From JAGLSB01 sp023135955 (lineage in GTDB: Bacteria > Bacteroidota > Bacteroidia > Bacteroidales > GCA-2748055): 25,913 nt of DNA. The number at the start of each line of letters is the position of its first letter. Position 1 is the first letter of the stretch. Below, in pieces: positions 8,025-17,188 of this stretch. The notes under the pieces were generated by a model. That model was not told where the DNA came from. It saw nothing but the letters and a program-made list of their open reading frames with translations, and searched no databases. Made by a program: the position numbers and the translations under genes. The stretch is taken from contig DAOVIO010000041.1 in the NCBI GenBank assembly GCA_030673645.1, forward strand, positions 1-25,913, given 5' to 3'.

Positions 8025-8876
8025 TCAATAAATTTCAACCTGGTGGCGACTAATCCCTTCTTTATATACTGTATTTTCCAGATCCTGAATAAATTCTATC
8101 TTTCTTTTATTTAATATTACGCTTCGAATATTATCTTTTACCAACACAAGAGGTTTTATATCACCTTCCTTTAGTCTGTTGTTAATCCTGATAAAATGAT
8201 AATACGAAGAATCACTAACTTCTATATTTCTGTTATAATTCAAATACCTTTCTGTATTGTCTATGTTGAGGGGTGTACTTGCAACAATATCACTGAAATA
8301 AATCCATGAAGAATCTCCTATTGAATATTGTTCAGCATAACTTTCGGCATATTCTTTAAGATTTGAAATATAATCTTCACGATCAGATCGATACCATAAT
8401 CTTACTTGAGAAATTTGCGGAGAAGATACAGGAACTTTGAGGATTCTGAGTTGCACCAGATCAGTTTCAAGAATATAATTGGATAGATTTTCTGCATAAT
8501 ATGCTTCTATCTCCTGATCGCTAATTTCCTCATTAAGATTTTCCTGTAAGATAAGCTGTTTGTACCTGAATGTTAACAAAGAGGATCTGTATTCTTCAAC
8601 TTGCTTTTCAATGTCTTTTTGTTCTTCAGGCAAATGCAATTCAGCTTGATATAGTAAAATTTTACTTCTGGTCCATTCTTCAATTAGTCTTCTGGCAATT
8701 CTGGTACTATCCTCCCTGGTTAGACCTGAAGGTATCATATCTTTCAGATCTGTAGAGTAAAGGATTTGGTTATGAACTCTTGCAAGAGGTTTCAGATTAG
8801 CCTCCTTATTCATTTTGGTACAGCTCAAGGGCAGCAAGAAAATTACCATCAATACAATATAATACCTCATTGCCAT
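8025..8876 (-). CDS. SurA/PpiC-like lipoprotein lacking a parvulin domain
   Basis: A 283-aa predicted lipoprotein. The N-terminus MAMRYYIVLMVIFLLPLSC has a lipobox (LPLSC), with Cys19 the likely lipidated residue. The next 120 residues resemble a SurA N-terminal helical domain (LARVHNQILYSTDL, RRLIEEWTRSKILLYQAEL, then EISDQEIEAYYAEN). The expected parvulin core (GG-LG, FGYHI) is missing, and the C-terminal half has only scattered similarity. It is therefore probably a chaperone or holdase rather than an isomerase. It sits between two parvulin genes with gaps of about 10 nt on each side. M3 is an equally possible start. Function is inferred from context and partial similarity. Confidence 0.7.
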   Translation of the reverse strand: MAMRYYIVLMVIFLLPLSCTKMNKEANLKPLARVHNQILYSTDLKDMIPSGLTREDSTRIARRLIEEWTRSKILLYQAELHLPEEQKDIEKQVEEYRSSLLTFRYKQLILQENLNEEISDQEIEAYYAENLSNYILETDLVQLRILKVPVSSPQISQVRLWYRSDREDYISNLKEYAESYAEQYSIGDSSWIYFSDIVASTPLNIDNTERYLNYNRNIEVSDSSYYHFIRINNRLKEGDIKPLVLVKDNIRSVILNKRKIEFIQDLENTVYKEGISRHQVEIY

Positions 8877-8885
8877 CAGTTCCGA

Positions 8886-10856
8886 CTATTCATTAATATA
8901 TTGAAGAAGTTCTTTGTTTACACTATAATCATATTTTTCTCTTAGGCTTTCAATCCACTGGTCTTCGAGAAATTTTTGATAATCTGCCGTTACTAATCCA
9001 CGAGTTTCTTCCAGTTTCTTTTTTGAAGGACTATACAAATCCGTTATAACCACAAACGCTGGTTCGCCGTTAATAGTGTATAAATCTCCTACACCTTTTT
9101 TCCATTTAGTGGCGTCAATCTTTTCATTATCTCCTTTCTCATATTTTTCTTCTTTAATATCCAAACAGGATTTCAATGTGTCGTTGGGACAAAAAGAATT
9201 ATACAAAGCTTCCGTACTAAATTTTCCTTTCTTCACCAGCTGTTGACTTAATTTTTTTACGTCATTTGTAATTAAAGAATCTTTGACTGTTATTGTATAG
9301 GCTTTAACCCTATCGCCCCATTTATAATTATTTTTGTTCTTATTGTAAAAAGCTTCAAGTCCTGCTGAGTCACTAACCGCCTTTGACCATACCAATTCAT
9401 CGGTCAGATCAAATAGTAAAATTCCATCGTGATATTCCTGTAGGATATTCTTATAATCTTCATGCTTATTTACAAGATTATTTTCTTCATATTTCAGAAT
9501 TTTATCTGCTTCAAAAGATTTAAGACGATTTGCGCCATAGATATCAATATTCATAGGTTTTTGCTTTCGTTGCATAGAATCTAAATATGCTGCAAATTCA
9601 CCAACGCTTAAAGTCAAATTGTCGATCGAAAAAAGTTCATCTTTTTCCATACCAGCAATACTAAGAGTTGACCATTCCGCATTATATAATGAGCTATCTA
9701 GTTGATTTAAAACTTTTTTGAAGTTTTCTTCATTTAAATTATAGTTATACTCATCTTTTAGTTGTTTAATAAAAGCTTCATCTTCTAAAACATTTCTGTC
9801 ACCCTCCCTCATCTTCAATAAAATATCAACTTTTTCATCCTCATAACTTCCAATAAGTTTCTTTTCAAGAAGCTTAATAATATGCCAACCAAAGTCCGAA
9901 CGAACAGCTGGTGAAATATCACCTTCATTTTCCAGTGAGAATACAGCCTTATCAAAAACCGGAATCATTTGTCCGGATACAAGCCATGGGAGTTCTCCCC
10001 CTGAGCCTGCACTGGCTTTGTCGTCGGAATTGTTTTTGGCAATTTCTGCAAAATCAAAACCCATATTAAGACTATCAATAACTGCAAATGTTTTTAATTC
10101 AGCAACTTTGGTTTCTTCGATTGACATTGATTCTGGTGCTCTAACATATATATGAGCTATTCTTCTGGATCCTTTTGCGTCTCTTATATCATGGATCTTC
10201 ACTAAATGCATTCCGAAATGTGTTCTGAAAGGAACCGAAATTTCACCCTTTGGAGTATTATAAGCAGTTGTCTCAAAATTGTAAACCATTCTATAAACAC
10301 TGAACCAACCCAGGAGTCCACCGTTAGTTTTAGCTGATGGGTCATCGGATGTAGCTCTTGCGACAGTCTCAAAATCTTCACCATCAAGAATTCTTTGTTT
10401 GATTTTTATTAATTTTTCATAGGTATAAAGAGTATCTTCAGGAGAAGCATCTTCCGCAATTCTCAATAAGATATGACTTCCCAGAAGTTCTTTTTTCATC
10501 CTTTCATAAGCTTCAAGTGCAAACTTTTCAGTTATTTCAGGATTCGTCATATATGGCTTTGCCAGTTGCCTTTTATAGGAATTGAATTCATTCAAAAAAG
10601 AGGAGACAGTATCCTTACCAAGTTCTTCAGCTTCAATAACTTTTAATTTGAAATTAATAAACATATCGAGGTATTCATCAATACTTTGCTTTTGAACGAT
10701 ATTATCGTTGTTGTTTTTCATATAAATTCTTTCAAATTCACCAAGACTTATTTCCCGTCCGGCAATTGTCATAAGAGTCTCGCTTTTATGATTTTGTGCT
10801 TTTACAATTAAATTGATTGAAAGAATAAAAGATAATATCAAACTAGTTTTTTTCAT
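8886..10856 (-). CDS. Peptidyl-prolyl isomerase with two parvulin domains (PpiC/PpiD-like)
   Basis: A 656-aa secreted foldase. Residues 1-20 are a signal peptide (MKKTSLILSFILSINLIVKA). Parvulin domain 1 spans about 125-222 (GSHILLRI, NGGLLGWFSV, FGMHLVKIHD); domain 2 spans about 231-331 (IAHIYVRAP, GSGGELPWLVSGQMIPVFDK, FGWHIIKLLEKK). Both keep the GG-LGW-type and FG-H cores, so both look catalytic. The remaining 320 residues are a charged, probably helical C-terminal region containing a WGDRV segment near 515. It likely helps fold outer-membrane and periplasmic proteins together with the two genes downstream; the lipoprotein gene starts 9 nt after its stop. guaB ends 54 nt upstream. Confidence 0.85.
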   Translation of the reverse strand: MKKTSLILSFILSINLIVKAQNHKSETLMTIAGREISLGEFERIYMKNNNDNIVQKQSIDEYLDMFINFKLKVIEAEELGKDTVSSFLNEFNSYKRQLAKPYMTNPEITEKFALEAYERMKKELLGSHILLRIAEDASPEDTLYTYEKLIKIKQRILDGEDFETVARATSDDPSAKTNGGLLGWFSVYRMVYNFETTAYNTPKGEISVPFRTHFGMHLVKIHDIRDAKGSRRIAHIYVRAPESMSIEETKVAELKTFAVIDSLNMGFDFAEIAKNNSDDKASAGSGGELPWLVSGQMIPVFDKAVFSLENEGDISPAVRSDFGWHIIKLLEKKLIGSYEDEKVDILLKMREGDRNVLEDEAFIKQLKDEYNYNLNEENFKKVLNQLDSSLYNAEWSTLSIAGMEKDELFSIDNLTLSVGEFAAYLDSMQRKQKPMNIDIYGANRLKSFEADKILKYEENNLVNKHEDYKNILQEYHDGILLFDLTDELVWSKAVSDSAGLEAFYNKNKNNYKWGDRVKAYTITVKDSLITNDVKKLSQQLVKKGKFSTEALYNSFCPNDTLKSCLDIKEEKYEKGDNEKIDATKWKKGVGDLYTINGEPAFVVITDLYSPSKKKLEETRGLVTADYQKFLEDQWIESLREKYDYSVNKELLQYINE

Positions 10857-10910
10857 AATTTCGACTTTGATTTTTTTAATAGAAATAACGATTATTTTGA
10901 GTAGAAAGTA

Positions 10911-12386
10911 TTAGCGGCTATAATTTGGTGCTTCACGAGTAATTGTTACATCATGTGGATGATTCTCAGTTACACCTGCTGAAGTGATTCTTATAAATTT
11001 TGAATTTTGAAGTTTTTCAATATTTTCCGCTCCGCAATAACCCATACCTGCCCTAAGACCTCCCATTAACTGATAAATTACTTCTGTTAGGGTTCCTTTG
11101 TATGGTACACGTGCGGCTATTCCTTCGGGAACAAGTTTATTAATGTCTTCTTCGATATCTTGAAAATACCTGTCTTTTGATCCTTTTTGCATTGCTTCAA
11201 TGGATCCCATGCCTCGATATGATTTATATTTTCTACCGTTATATATTATTGTTTCACCCGGTGATTCTTCCACACCGGCAAGCAATGAGCCAGCCATAAT
11301 AGAGTCTGCTCCAGCAGCAATGGCTTTAACAATATCTCCTGAATACCTAATTCCGCCATCGGCAATAACCGGCACTCCAGTATCCTTAATTGCATTGGCA
11401 ACATCGTAAATTGCAGTTAACTGTGGAACACCAACACCAGCAATGATTCTTGTTGTACAAATTGAACCTGGACCAATCCCGACCTTAACAGCGTCTGCCC
11501 CTGCTTCAACAAGTTCTTTTGCTGCCTCTCCAGTTGCAATATTACCAACAATTACATCCAACTCGATATCTTTAAACGCTTTCTTTACTTTCTTTAGAGT
11601 CTCTAACACAGCAATATGGTGTCCATGAGCAGTATCAATGGTTACTGCATCTACACCAGCATTAACAAGAGCAGTTACTCTTTCAACAGCATCAGCAGTA
11701 ACACCAATTGCAGCTCCAACTCTTAATCTACCCCTGGAATCTTTGCAGGAATTTGGTCTGTCTTTAGACTTAGTGATATCTTTATAGGTGATTAATCCAA
11801 TCAGTTTGAAGTCATTATCAACAACAGGTAGTTTCTCTATTTTATATTCCTGAAGTATTTCTGAAGCTTCTTGTAGATTCGTATTCCGCGTTGTTGTCAC
11901 CAGATTATCACTTGTCATCACTTCATTTAAACTTCGGTTCATGTTTCTTTCAAAACGTAAATCTCTGTTAGTGACTATCCCAATAAGTTTCCCTTCATCA
12001 TCAACAACAGGAATACCACCAATTTTATATTCTTTCATGATATCCAGAGCATCAGAAACAATCCCTTCTTTTGAGATGGTTATGGGTTCATGAATCATTA
12101 CACTCTCAGCACGTTTTACTTTTCTAACTTGTTCGGTTTGCTCTTTAAGAGTCATATTTTTATGAATTATTCCCATTCCTCCTTCGCGAGCAATTGCAAT
12201 TGCCATACTTGCTTCAGTTACAGTATCCATTGCTGCAGAAATAACTGGTGAATTCAATTGAATATTACGACTGAACATCGTTGTAAGTTGCACGTCCCTT
12301 GGAAGTGTCTCAGAATGAGCAGGAACCAGTAATACATCGTCAAATGTTAGGCCCTCAGAATTTACTTTATCTGCTAAAAAAGACAT
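10911..12386 (-). CDS. guaB: Inosine-5'-monophosphate dehydrogenase
   Basis: A 491-aa enzyme that oxidises IMP to XMP with NAD+, the committed step of GMP synthesis, in the cytoplasm. The start MSFLADKVNSEGLTFDDVLL is typical. Two CBS domains occupy about residues 94-205 (HEPITISKEG..., IGGIPVVDDEGKLIGIVTNR, then LPVVDNDFKLIGLITYKD). The catalytic loop is GIGPGSICTTRIIAGVG with Cys310. The phosphate-binding segment IADGGIRYSGD (341-351), the flap YRGMGSIEAM (390-399) and the C-terminal YCGAENIEKLQ are all present. Full length. It diverges from recQ across 173 nt. The PpiC-like gene follows 54 nt downstream on the same strand, so readthrough is plausible. Confidence 0.97.
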   Translation of the reverse strand: MSFLADKVNSEGLTFDDVLLVPAHSETLPRDVQLTTMFSRNIQLNSPVISAAMDTVTEASMAIAIAREGGMGIIHKNMTLKEQTEQVRKVKRAESVMIHEPITISKEGIVSDALDIMKEYKIGGIPVVDDEGKLIGIVTNRDLRFERNMNRSLNEVMTSDNLVTTTRNTNLQEASEILQEYKIEKLPVVDNDFKLIGLITYKDITKSKDRPNSCKDSRGRLRVGAAIGVTADAVERVTALVNAGVDAVTIDTAHGHHIAVLETLKKVKKAFKDIELDVIVGNIATGEAAKELVEAGADAVKVGIGPGSICTTRIIAGVGVPQLTAIYDVANAIKDTGVPVIADGGIRYSGDIVKAIAAGADSIMAGSLLAGVEESPGETIIYNGRKYKSYRGMGSIEAMQKGSKDRYFQDIEEDINKLVPEGIAARVPYKGTLTEVIYQLMGGLRAGMGYCGAENIEKLQNSKFIRITSAGVTENHPHDVTITREAPNYSR

Positions 12387-12471
12387 TATCTAATATTTGG
12401 TTAAATTTAAACGGTGTGAAATTACAAAAATTTGGTCAAATTCTGTGGTTTTTTTAACTTTGATTAACACT

Positions 12472-12504
12472 TTTGTATATCATTTTAAATAGCTTATTTA
12501 TTTG
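12472..12504 (+). promoter_or_regulatory. Candidate promoter for recQ
   Basis: TTTG (12472-12475), a 21-nt spacer and TTTATTTG (12497-12504), which differs from TAnnTTTG only at the second base, lie 55 nt before the recQ start. Moderate match, inferred from pattern. Confidence 0.35.
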
Positions 12505-12559
12505 TAATTATTGATGGATAGAAAATATAGGAATAGGCTGATAAAAAAAACCGATCAAT

Positions 12560-14467
12560 TTGAATGATTTTAAGCAGATATTGACAAAACACTGGGGGTA
12601 TTCAGACTTTCGCCCTTTGCAGGAAGATATCATAAGGTCGGTATTTGAAGGAAGAGATACGCTTGGTTTGCTACCTACTGGAGGAGGAAAGTCTATTACT
12701 TTTCAAGTTCCAGCTCTGGCTAAGGAGGGCATTTGCATAGTTGTTACTCCATTAATAGCCCTAATGAGGGACCAGGTTTCTAATTTACAAAAAAAGGAAA
12801 TTAAGGCTATTGCAGTGAATTCATCAATGTCGAAAGATGAAATAGATATTGCTCTGGACAATTGTATTTTTGGTGATTTTAAGTTTTTGTATTTGTCCCC
12901 CGAAAGATTGGCATCTGATTTATTCAAAGTTAGACTTGAAAAAATGAATGTCAATCTGATTGCCGTTGATGAGTCGCATTGCATATCGCAATGGGGCTAC
13001 GATTTTCGCCCTTCATATTTGAATATTGCAGAAATCAGAGACTTGTTACCTGAAGTGCCAGTTCTGGCTCTTACTGCAACTGCAACACCCAAGGTAGTGG
13101 AAGATATTATGGATCGGCTTAAATTCAGAGAGAGAAATTTGTTTCAAAAGAGCTTTGAACGGACTAACCTAACTTATAGGGTTGATAACGTAGAAGATAA
13201 GAACAGAAGATTGTTGAACTATTGTAGTGATCACAAAGGTACAGCCATTGTGTATGTCAGAAACAGAAAGAAAACAAAGGAGATTTCAGATTTTTTAAAA
13301 TTGAATAATATTTCTTCCGATTATTATCATGCAGGCATAAACCATGAGTCCAGAAGCAGTAAGCAGGAGAATTGGCAAAACGGTAAAATAAGGGTTATTG
13401 TAGCTACAAATGCTTTTGGAATGGGAATAGATAAATCGGATGTAAGGCTTGTTATTCACATGGATTTGCCTGACTCAATAGAAGCATATTTCCAGGAAGC
13501 AGGAAGAGCAGGAAGGGATGAAAAATCTGCCTTGGCTGTACTGATTGTTAACAAGGCTGATAAAAGACTTGCTGAACAAAGGATTTCTAATACTTTTCCT
13601 GAAATACAACTAATTAAAGACATTTATCAGGCATTAGGTAATTATTTTCAACTTGCAATTGGAAGTGGGAAAGGGCAATCTTTCGATTTTATTCTTCATG
13701 ATTTTCTTCATAAATATAAGTTTAGTGCTCTCGTTGCTCATAACAGTATTAAAATCTTGCAAAGGGAAGGTTATATTGATATTTCGGATGAATTTAATAA
13801 TCCCTCGAGAATTCATTTTAAAATATTAAGAGACGATCTTTATAAATTTCAAGTATCAAATGCTAAATATGATGGATTTATTAAGCTGATTTTAAGATCA
13901 TATACAGGTCTGTTTTCATCTTATGTTGCTGTAGATGAGAATCTCCTTGCAAAACGTTCCGGATTAAGCAGAGATGACGTTTATAAATATTTAGTCAGAC
14001 TATCTTCAAGTCAGATTATAGATTATATTCCGATGAAGAGAAATCCTGTTATTACTTATGTTGAGGAAAGATTGGATAAAAATAATCTCTATATTTCTTC
14101 CGAGAACTATAAATTTTTAAAAGAGAAGTTTGTTGAAAGATTAAATACAATGATTTCTTACGGCCTTGGGATAACTAAATGCCGTAATCAGATATTGCTG
14201 GAGTATTTTGGGGAGAAAAATACCCAGCGTTGCGGTAAATGTGATGTATGTCAGCAAAGAAATGAACTTGATATGAGTAAATATGAGTTTGACCTGATTC
14301 TGGAAGATATAAAGCGAGAGCTAAAGTCTGAAGCATGCTTAATACCAGAATTAGCCTTAAAAATTAAACATTCTGAAGATAAATTTATTAAAGTCTTTCG
14401 TTGGCTCCTGGACCATGGAAAGATTGAAAAAGATATTACTGAAAAATATTTATGGAAACAAAATTAA
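12560..14467 (+). CDS. recQ: ATP-dependent DNA helicase RecQ (short form, UUG start)
   Basis: A 635-aa superfamily 2 helicase for recombination and fork repair. Motifs in order: Q-motif region YSDFRPLQEDII, Walker A LPTGGGKS (38-45), DESH (137-140) with CISQWGYDFRP, ALTATATP (170-177), GMGIDKSDVR (287-296) and QEAGRAGRD (312-320). The RQC zinc site is Cys541, Cys558, Cys561 and Cys564. About 65 residues follow, with no recognisable HRDC domain, so it is a short RecQ. The start must be TTG at 12560: the frame is closed by TAA at 12542-12544, an ATG at 12564 is out of frame, and family members begin at this residue. It ends 2 nt from the convergent barrel gene. Confidence 0.94.
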   Translation: MNDFKQILTKHWGYSDFRPLQEDIIRSVFEGRDTLGLLPTGGGKSITFQVPALAKEGICIVVTPLIALMRDQVSNLQKKEIKAIAVNSSMSKDEIDIALDNCIFGDFKFLYLSPERLASDLFKVRLEKMNVNLIAVDESHCISQWGYDFRPSYLNIAEIRDLLPEVPVLALTATATPKVVEDIMDRLKFRERNLFQKSFERTNLTYRVDNVEDKNRRLLNYCSDHKGTAIVYVRNRKKTKEISDFLKLNNISSDYYHAGINHESRSSKQENWQNGKIRVIVATNAFGMGIDKSDVRLVIHMDLPDSIEAYFQEAGRAGRDEKSALAVLIVNKADKRLAEQRISNTFPEIQLIKDIYQALGNYFQLAIGSGKGQSFDFILHDFLHKYKFSALVAHNSIKILQREGYIDISDEFNNPSRIHFKILRDDLYKFQVSNAKYDGFIKLILRSYTGLFSSYVAVDENLLAKRSGLSRDDVYKYLVRLSSSQIIDYIPMKRNPVITYVEERLDKNNLYISSENYKFLKEKFVERLNTMISYGLGITKCRNQILLEYFGEKNTQRCGKCDVCQQRNELDMSKYEFDLILEDIKRELKSEACLIPELALKIKHSEDKFIKVFRWLLDHGKIEKDITEKYLWKQN

Positions 14468-14469
14468 GG

Positions 14470-16854
14470 TTATTTTGATTTTCCTTTTTTCTGTGATCTT
14501 TTATAAAACTTGTATACAAAGATTAGCATTACTCTTTGCCGGTCGAGATAAGTATTACTATAAGTTGTGAAGTCGTTTTGATTTGTAGTTAGTTTTTCTG
14601 AAGAATATGTATCGAAGATATCTGTAATTCTGATGTTTATATTTCCTCTTTTTTTAAGTACACTTGCCTGAATGCCCAGATTTGCATAATAATATTCGTA
14701 TTTCTGCCCATCCCAAATAATTATTGGTGAATGATAACTTCCATCCAATTGGATTCTTATATTATTAAATATATTATAATCGAGTACAATCTTTGAATGC
14801 CATGACTTTTTTTTACGATTACTCTGACTGATGAGATTATTATGATTTATGCTACTCTGAAATCCTGTAATACCTGGCTTTAGTTTTAATTTTTCACTAA
14901 GCTTTATCGATGAATTAAATTCCATTCCCAAATACATGCCATCTGAAATATTTCTTGATGTAGAATGAGTAACACCTTCATTATCAATTTCAATAACACG
15001 ACCAATTATTTCATTTGTTTTCCTGAAAAAAATGGAGGAACTAAAATTATGAGAATTATATTTTAATATGTGCTCTAGTTCAAAAGAATGAATTCTTTCC
15101 GGAATAAGAAAGGGATTCCCATACCTTAAGTAATATGGATTAGAGGATACGACATAAGGATTAAGTCTTTTATAAGAAGGCAGATTTGTTCGCAAACTGT
15201 ATGAAAACTGTATTTCCTGCTTTTCGCTTAATTCCCTTCCTATCTGAACTCCTGGGATGAAATCAATATATTCTTGAGAATAATCTTCATGATCCAACCC
15301 GGGAGTTATTGAATTTGAGATGACATATTCTAATCTCGTGCCGGCTGTCCATAAAACATTTCCAATTTTACCATTAAAAACAGCATATACATCCTGTTGA
15401 AAATCGTTGAACTGAAATTCATTGCTTTTTATGCTATCAAGTACCCAATGACCCTCTGTCTCTCCACCATCGAAAAAATCAGAGATCAGGTTAACATCTC
15501 TGATCTGACTTTTAAAACCAGCTTCAAAATTTAACTTAGGACCCAAACTCCGGGTATAATCGCCCTGTATTGAATGAGTTTTTACTATGTCATCTGTCTT
15601 TGTTAGATCAAATTTGGGATTCCTGTATTCAGTGGAATCTGGCAAAAAACTGAAAAGGTCTTTTTTATAATCACGGAAAAGGTCAGATTTGCTACTTAGG
15701 ATAATAAATTCCAGATTTTGGTTCTCATCTTTGAGATCAATATTGCTTTTTAGGTTTAACCTATACAGGTTCCTTATATAATTATCTTCTTTAAATAAAT
15801 TAGTAAAGTTAAGAGCCGAACCTTCAATGTCCGTTTTATTATTTATATATTCACTAAAATCCTCAATGGGAGAATTTTGAATTATTAAACCTAAGGAAAA
15901 CAGACTTTTTTTTAATTTGATATTCCCGCCCAGTCTGATGTTCTGAGAAAGGCTGTTCTTCTCTCCACAATCCACTTGATCTATAATGTATGGCGGATCT
16001 TTTAAGACTTTTTTATTGACAATATTTTTACTGGTGGTTGTAGAATATTTATTGGAATAATTTACATATGTACTTATGCCCTTGTACATATAGCTAATAT
16101 TAAAAGCTGCATCTGTGTTAAATTTTTGATCGAGTCCAAAACTTGCTCTTCCTGTTACACCTTTTTTATTCTGCCGCTTCATTTTAATATTAATTACACC
16201 TGCACCATCCTTTGCCTCATATTTAACAGAAGGGTTTGTCATTACTTCAATACTTTCGATGGCATTAGCAGGAATTTGATCCAGAAAATCAGCCAGATCC
16301 GTTTGGACTCCATCAATTAAAATTGTTGGCTTTGCACCTCTTAATTCAACTCCATTATCTATATCTATACTAATAGAAGGGAAATTTTCTAATAGGTCAA
16401 CAACGGTACCTCCCTGACTCGATAAGTCTTTATCAACATTCAGGACTTTCTTGCCTAGTGTATTTACAAAATGAGGGTTGTCTGCTGTGATTTCAACTTC
16501 TGAAAGCTTCGTAGATTTTACAGACATCTTAATTATTCCAAGATTTACGGTTTTATTCTGTACTATGATATCTGAAATTTGGATTGGACTCAGACTTATG
16601 TGTAAACATTTTAGATCATATATTCCTGGTGGAATGTTATTTAGAATGAAAATACCGTTTGCATCTGTAATGGTTCCAAGAATGGGATCCTCTGTATCAG
16701 AATTATAAAGTCCTACTGTTGCAAACTCAATATATTCACCACTAATAGAATCCACGATACATGCTGTTATACCACCAGAGCTTTGTGCAGAAATGTTAGC
16801 ACTGAGGAAAAATGATAAATAAATAATGGTTCGCTTAAGAATCTTGATGAACAT
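14470..16854 (-). CDS. TonB-dependent-receptor-like outer-membrane beta-barrel protein
   Basis: About 794 aa from the ATG at 16854, which gives the signal peptide MFIKILKRTIIYLSFFLSAN ending ISAQ. An upstream TTG at 16929 extends the frame, but the added residues look unlike a signal sequence. A carboxypeptidase-regulatory-like beta sandwich (about 28-110: SISGEYIEFATVGLYN, ITDANGIFILNNIPPGIYDL) precedes a plug-like domain (about 120-225: VVDLLENFPSISIDIDNGVE, LRGAKPTILIDG, IESIEVMTNPSVKYEAKDGA). The rest is a long beta barrel of the OMP_b-brl_3 type. Such proteins are usually annotated as TonB-dependent receptors or outer-membrane beta-barrel family proteins; the ligand is unknown and no SusD partner is nearby. 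Converges with recQ. Confidence 0.85.
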   Translation of the reverse strand: MFIKILKRTIIYLSFFLSANISAQSSGGITACIVDSISGEYIEFATVGLYNSDTEDPILGTITDANGIFILNNIPPGIYDLKCLHISLSPIQISDIIVQNKTVNLGIIKMSVKSTKLSEVEITADNPHFVNTLGKKVLNVDKDLSSQGGTVVDLLENFPSISIDIDNGVELRGAKPTILIDGVQTDLADFLDQIPANAIESIEVMTNPSVKYEAKDGAGVINIKMKRQNKKGVTGRASFGLDQKFNTDAAFNISYMYKGISTYVNYSNKYSTTTSKNIVNKKVLKDPPYIIDQVDCGEKNSLSQNIRLGGNIKLKKSLFSLGLIIQNSPIEDFSEYINNKTDIEGSALNFTNLFKEDNYIRNLYRLNLKSNIDLKDENQNLEFIILSSKSDLFRDYKKDLFSFLPDSTEYRNPKFDLTKTDDIVKTHSIQGDYTRSLGPKLNFEAGFKSQIRDVNLISDFFDGGETEGHWVLDSIKSNEFQFNDFQQDVYAVFNGKIGNVLWTAGTRLEYVISNSITPGLDHEDYSQEYIDFIPGVQIGRELSEKQEIQFSYSLRTNLPSYKRLNPYVVSSNPYYLRYGNPFLIPERIHSFELEHILKYNSHNFSSSIFFRKTNEIIGRVIEIDNEGVTHSTSRNISDGMYLGMEFNSSIKLSEKLKLKPGITGFQSSINHNNLISQSNRKKKSWHSKIVLDYNIFNNIRIQLDGSYHSPIIIWDGQKYEYYYANLGIQASVLKKRGNINIRITDIFDTYSSEKLTTNQNDFTTYSNTYLDRQRVMLIFVYKFYKRSQKKGKSK

Positions 16855-16874
16855 TAATTGACTGGTTGAGGAAG

Positions 16875-16909
16875 CGAAAATAGTTAAAATTTTATTTGAT
16901 CCAGTCAAG
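16875..16909 (-). promoter_or_regulatory. Candidate promoter for the outer-membrane barrel gene
   Basis: On the minus strand CTTG (16909-16906), a 23-nt spacer and TATTTTCG (16882-16875) resemble TTTG/TAnnTTTG with two mismatches. It lies between the TTG at 16929 and the ATG at 16854, supporting the ATG as the true start. Confidence 0.3.
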
Positions 16910-17188
16910 TAATCGATTTTCACCTTCAAGTTTTCTAATTTATGTTACTTTCTTTATAAGAAGTTTAATTCATCAAGTAATGTAAAATACCTGATAAGAA
17001 TAAAATCACCTATAGGGGGCAACAGTGTGTATTTTTCTGTTCAGTAAGAATTTGTTGTGGATTTTTTACTGTCGTTTTAGCTTCTTTAAATATTTAAGAA
17101 TATTTTACTAATTTAAACCTCTGAATCAATGAAAAGGATTTGTCTATCCTTTTTTGTATTGCATACAATAAACTTAATAAACAAAACT

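Noticed and set aside
14460..14475. Overlap or fusion between recQ and the convergent barrel gene
   Set aside because: Both stops are intact and 2 nt apart; tight convergent ends are common and both proteins are full length.
16855..16929. A longer N-terminus for the outer-membrane barrel protein from TTG 16929
   Set aside because: It would place 25 non-signal residues before a clear signal peptide; a promoter-like sequence lies inside this stretch.
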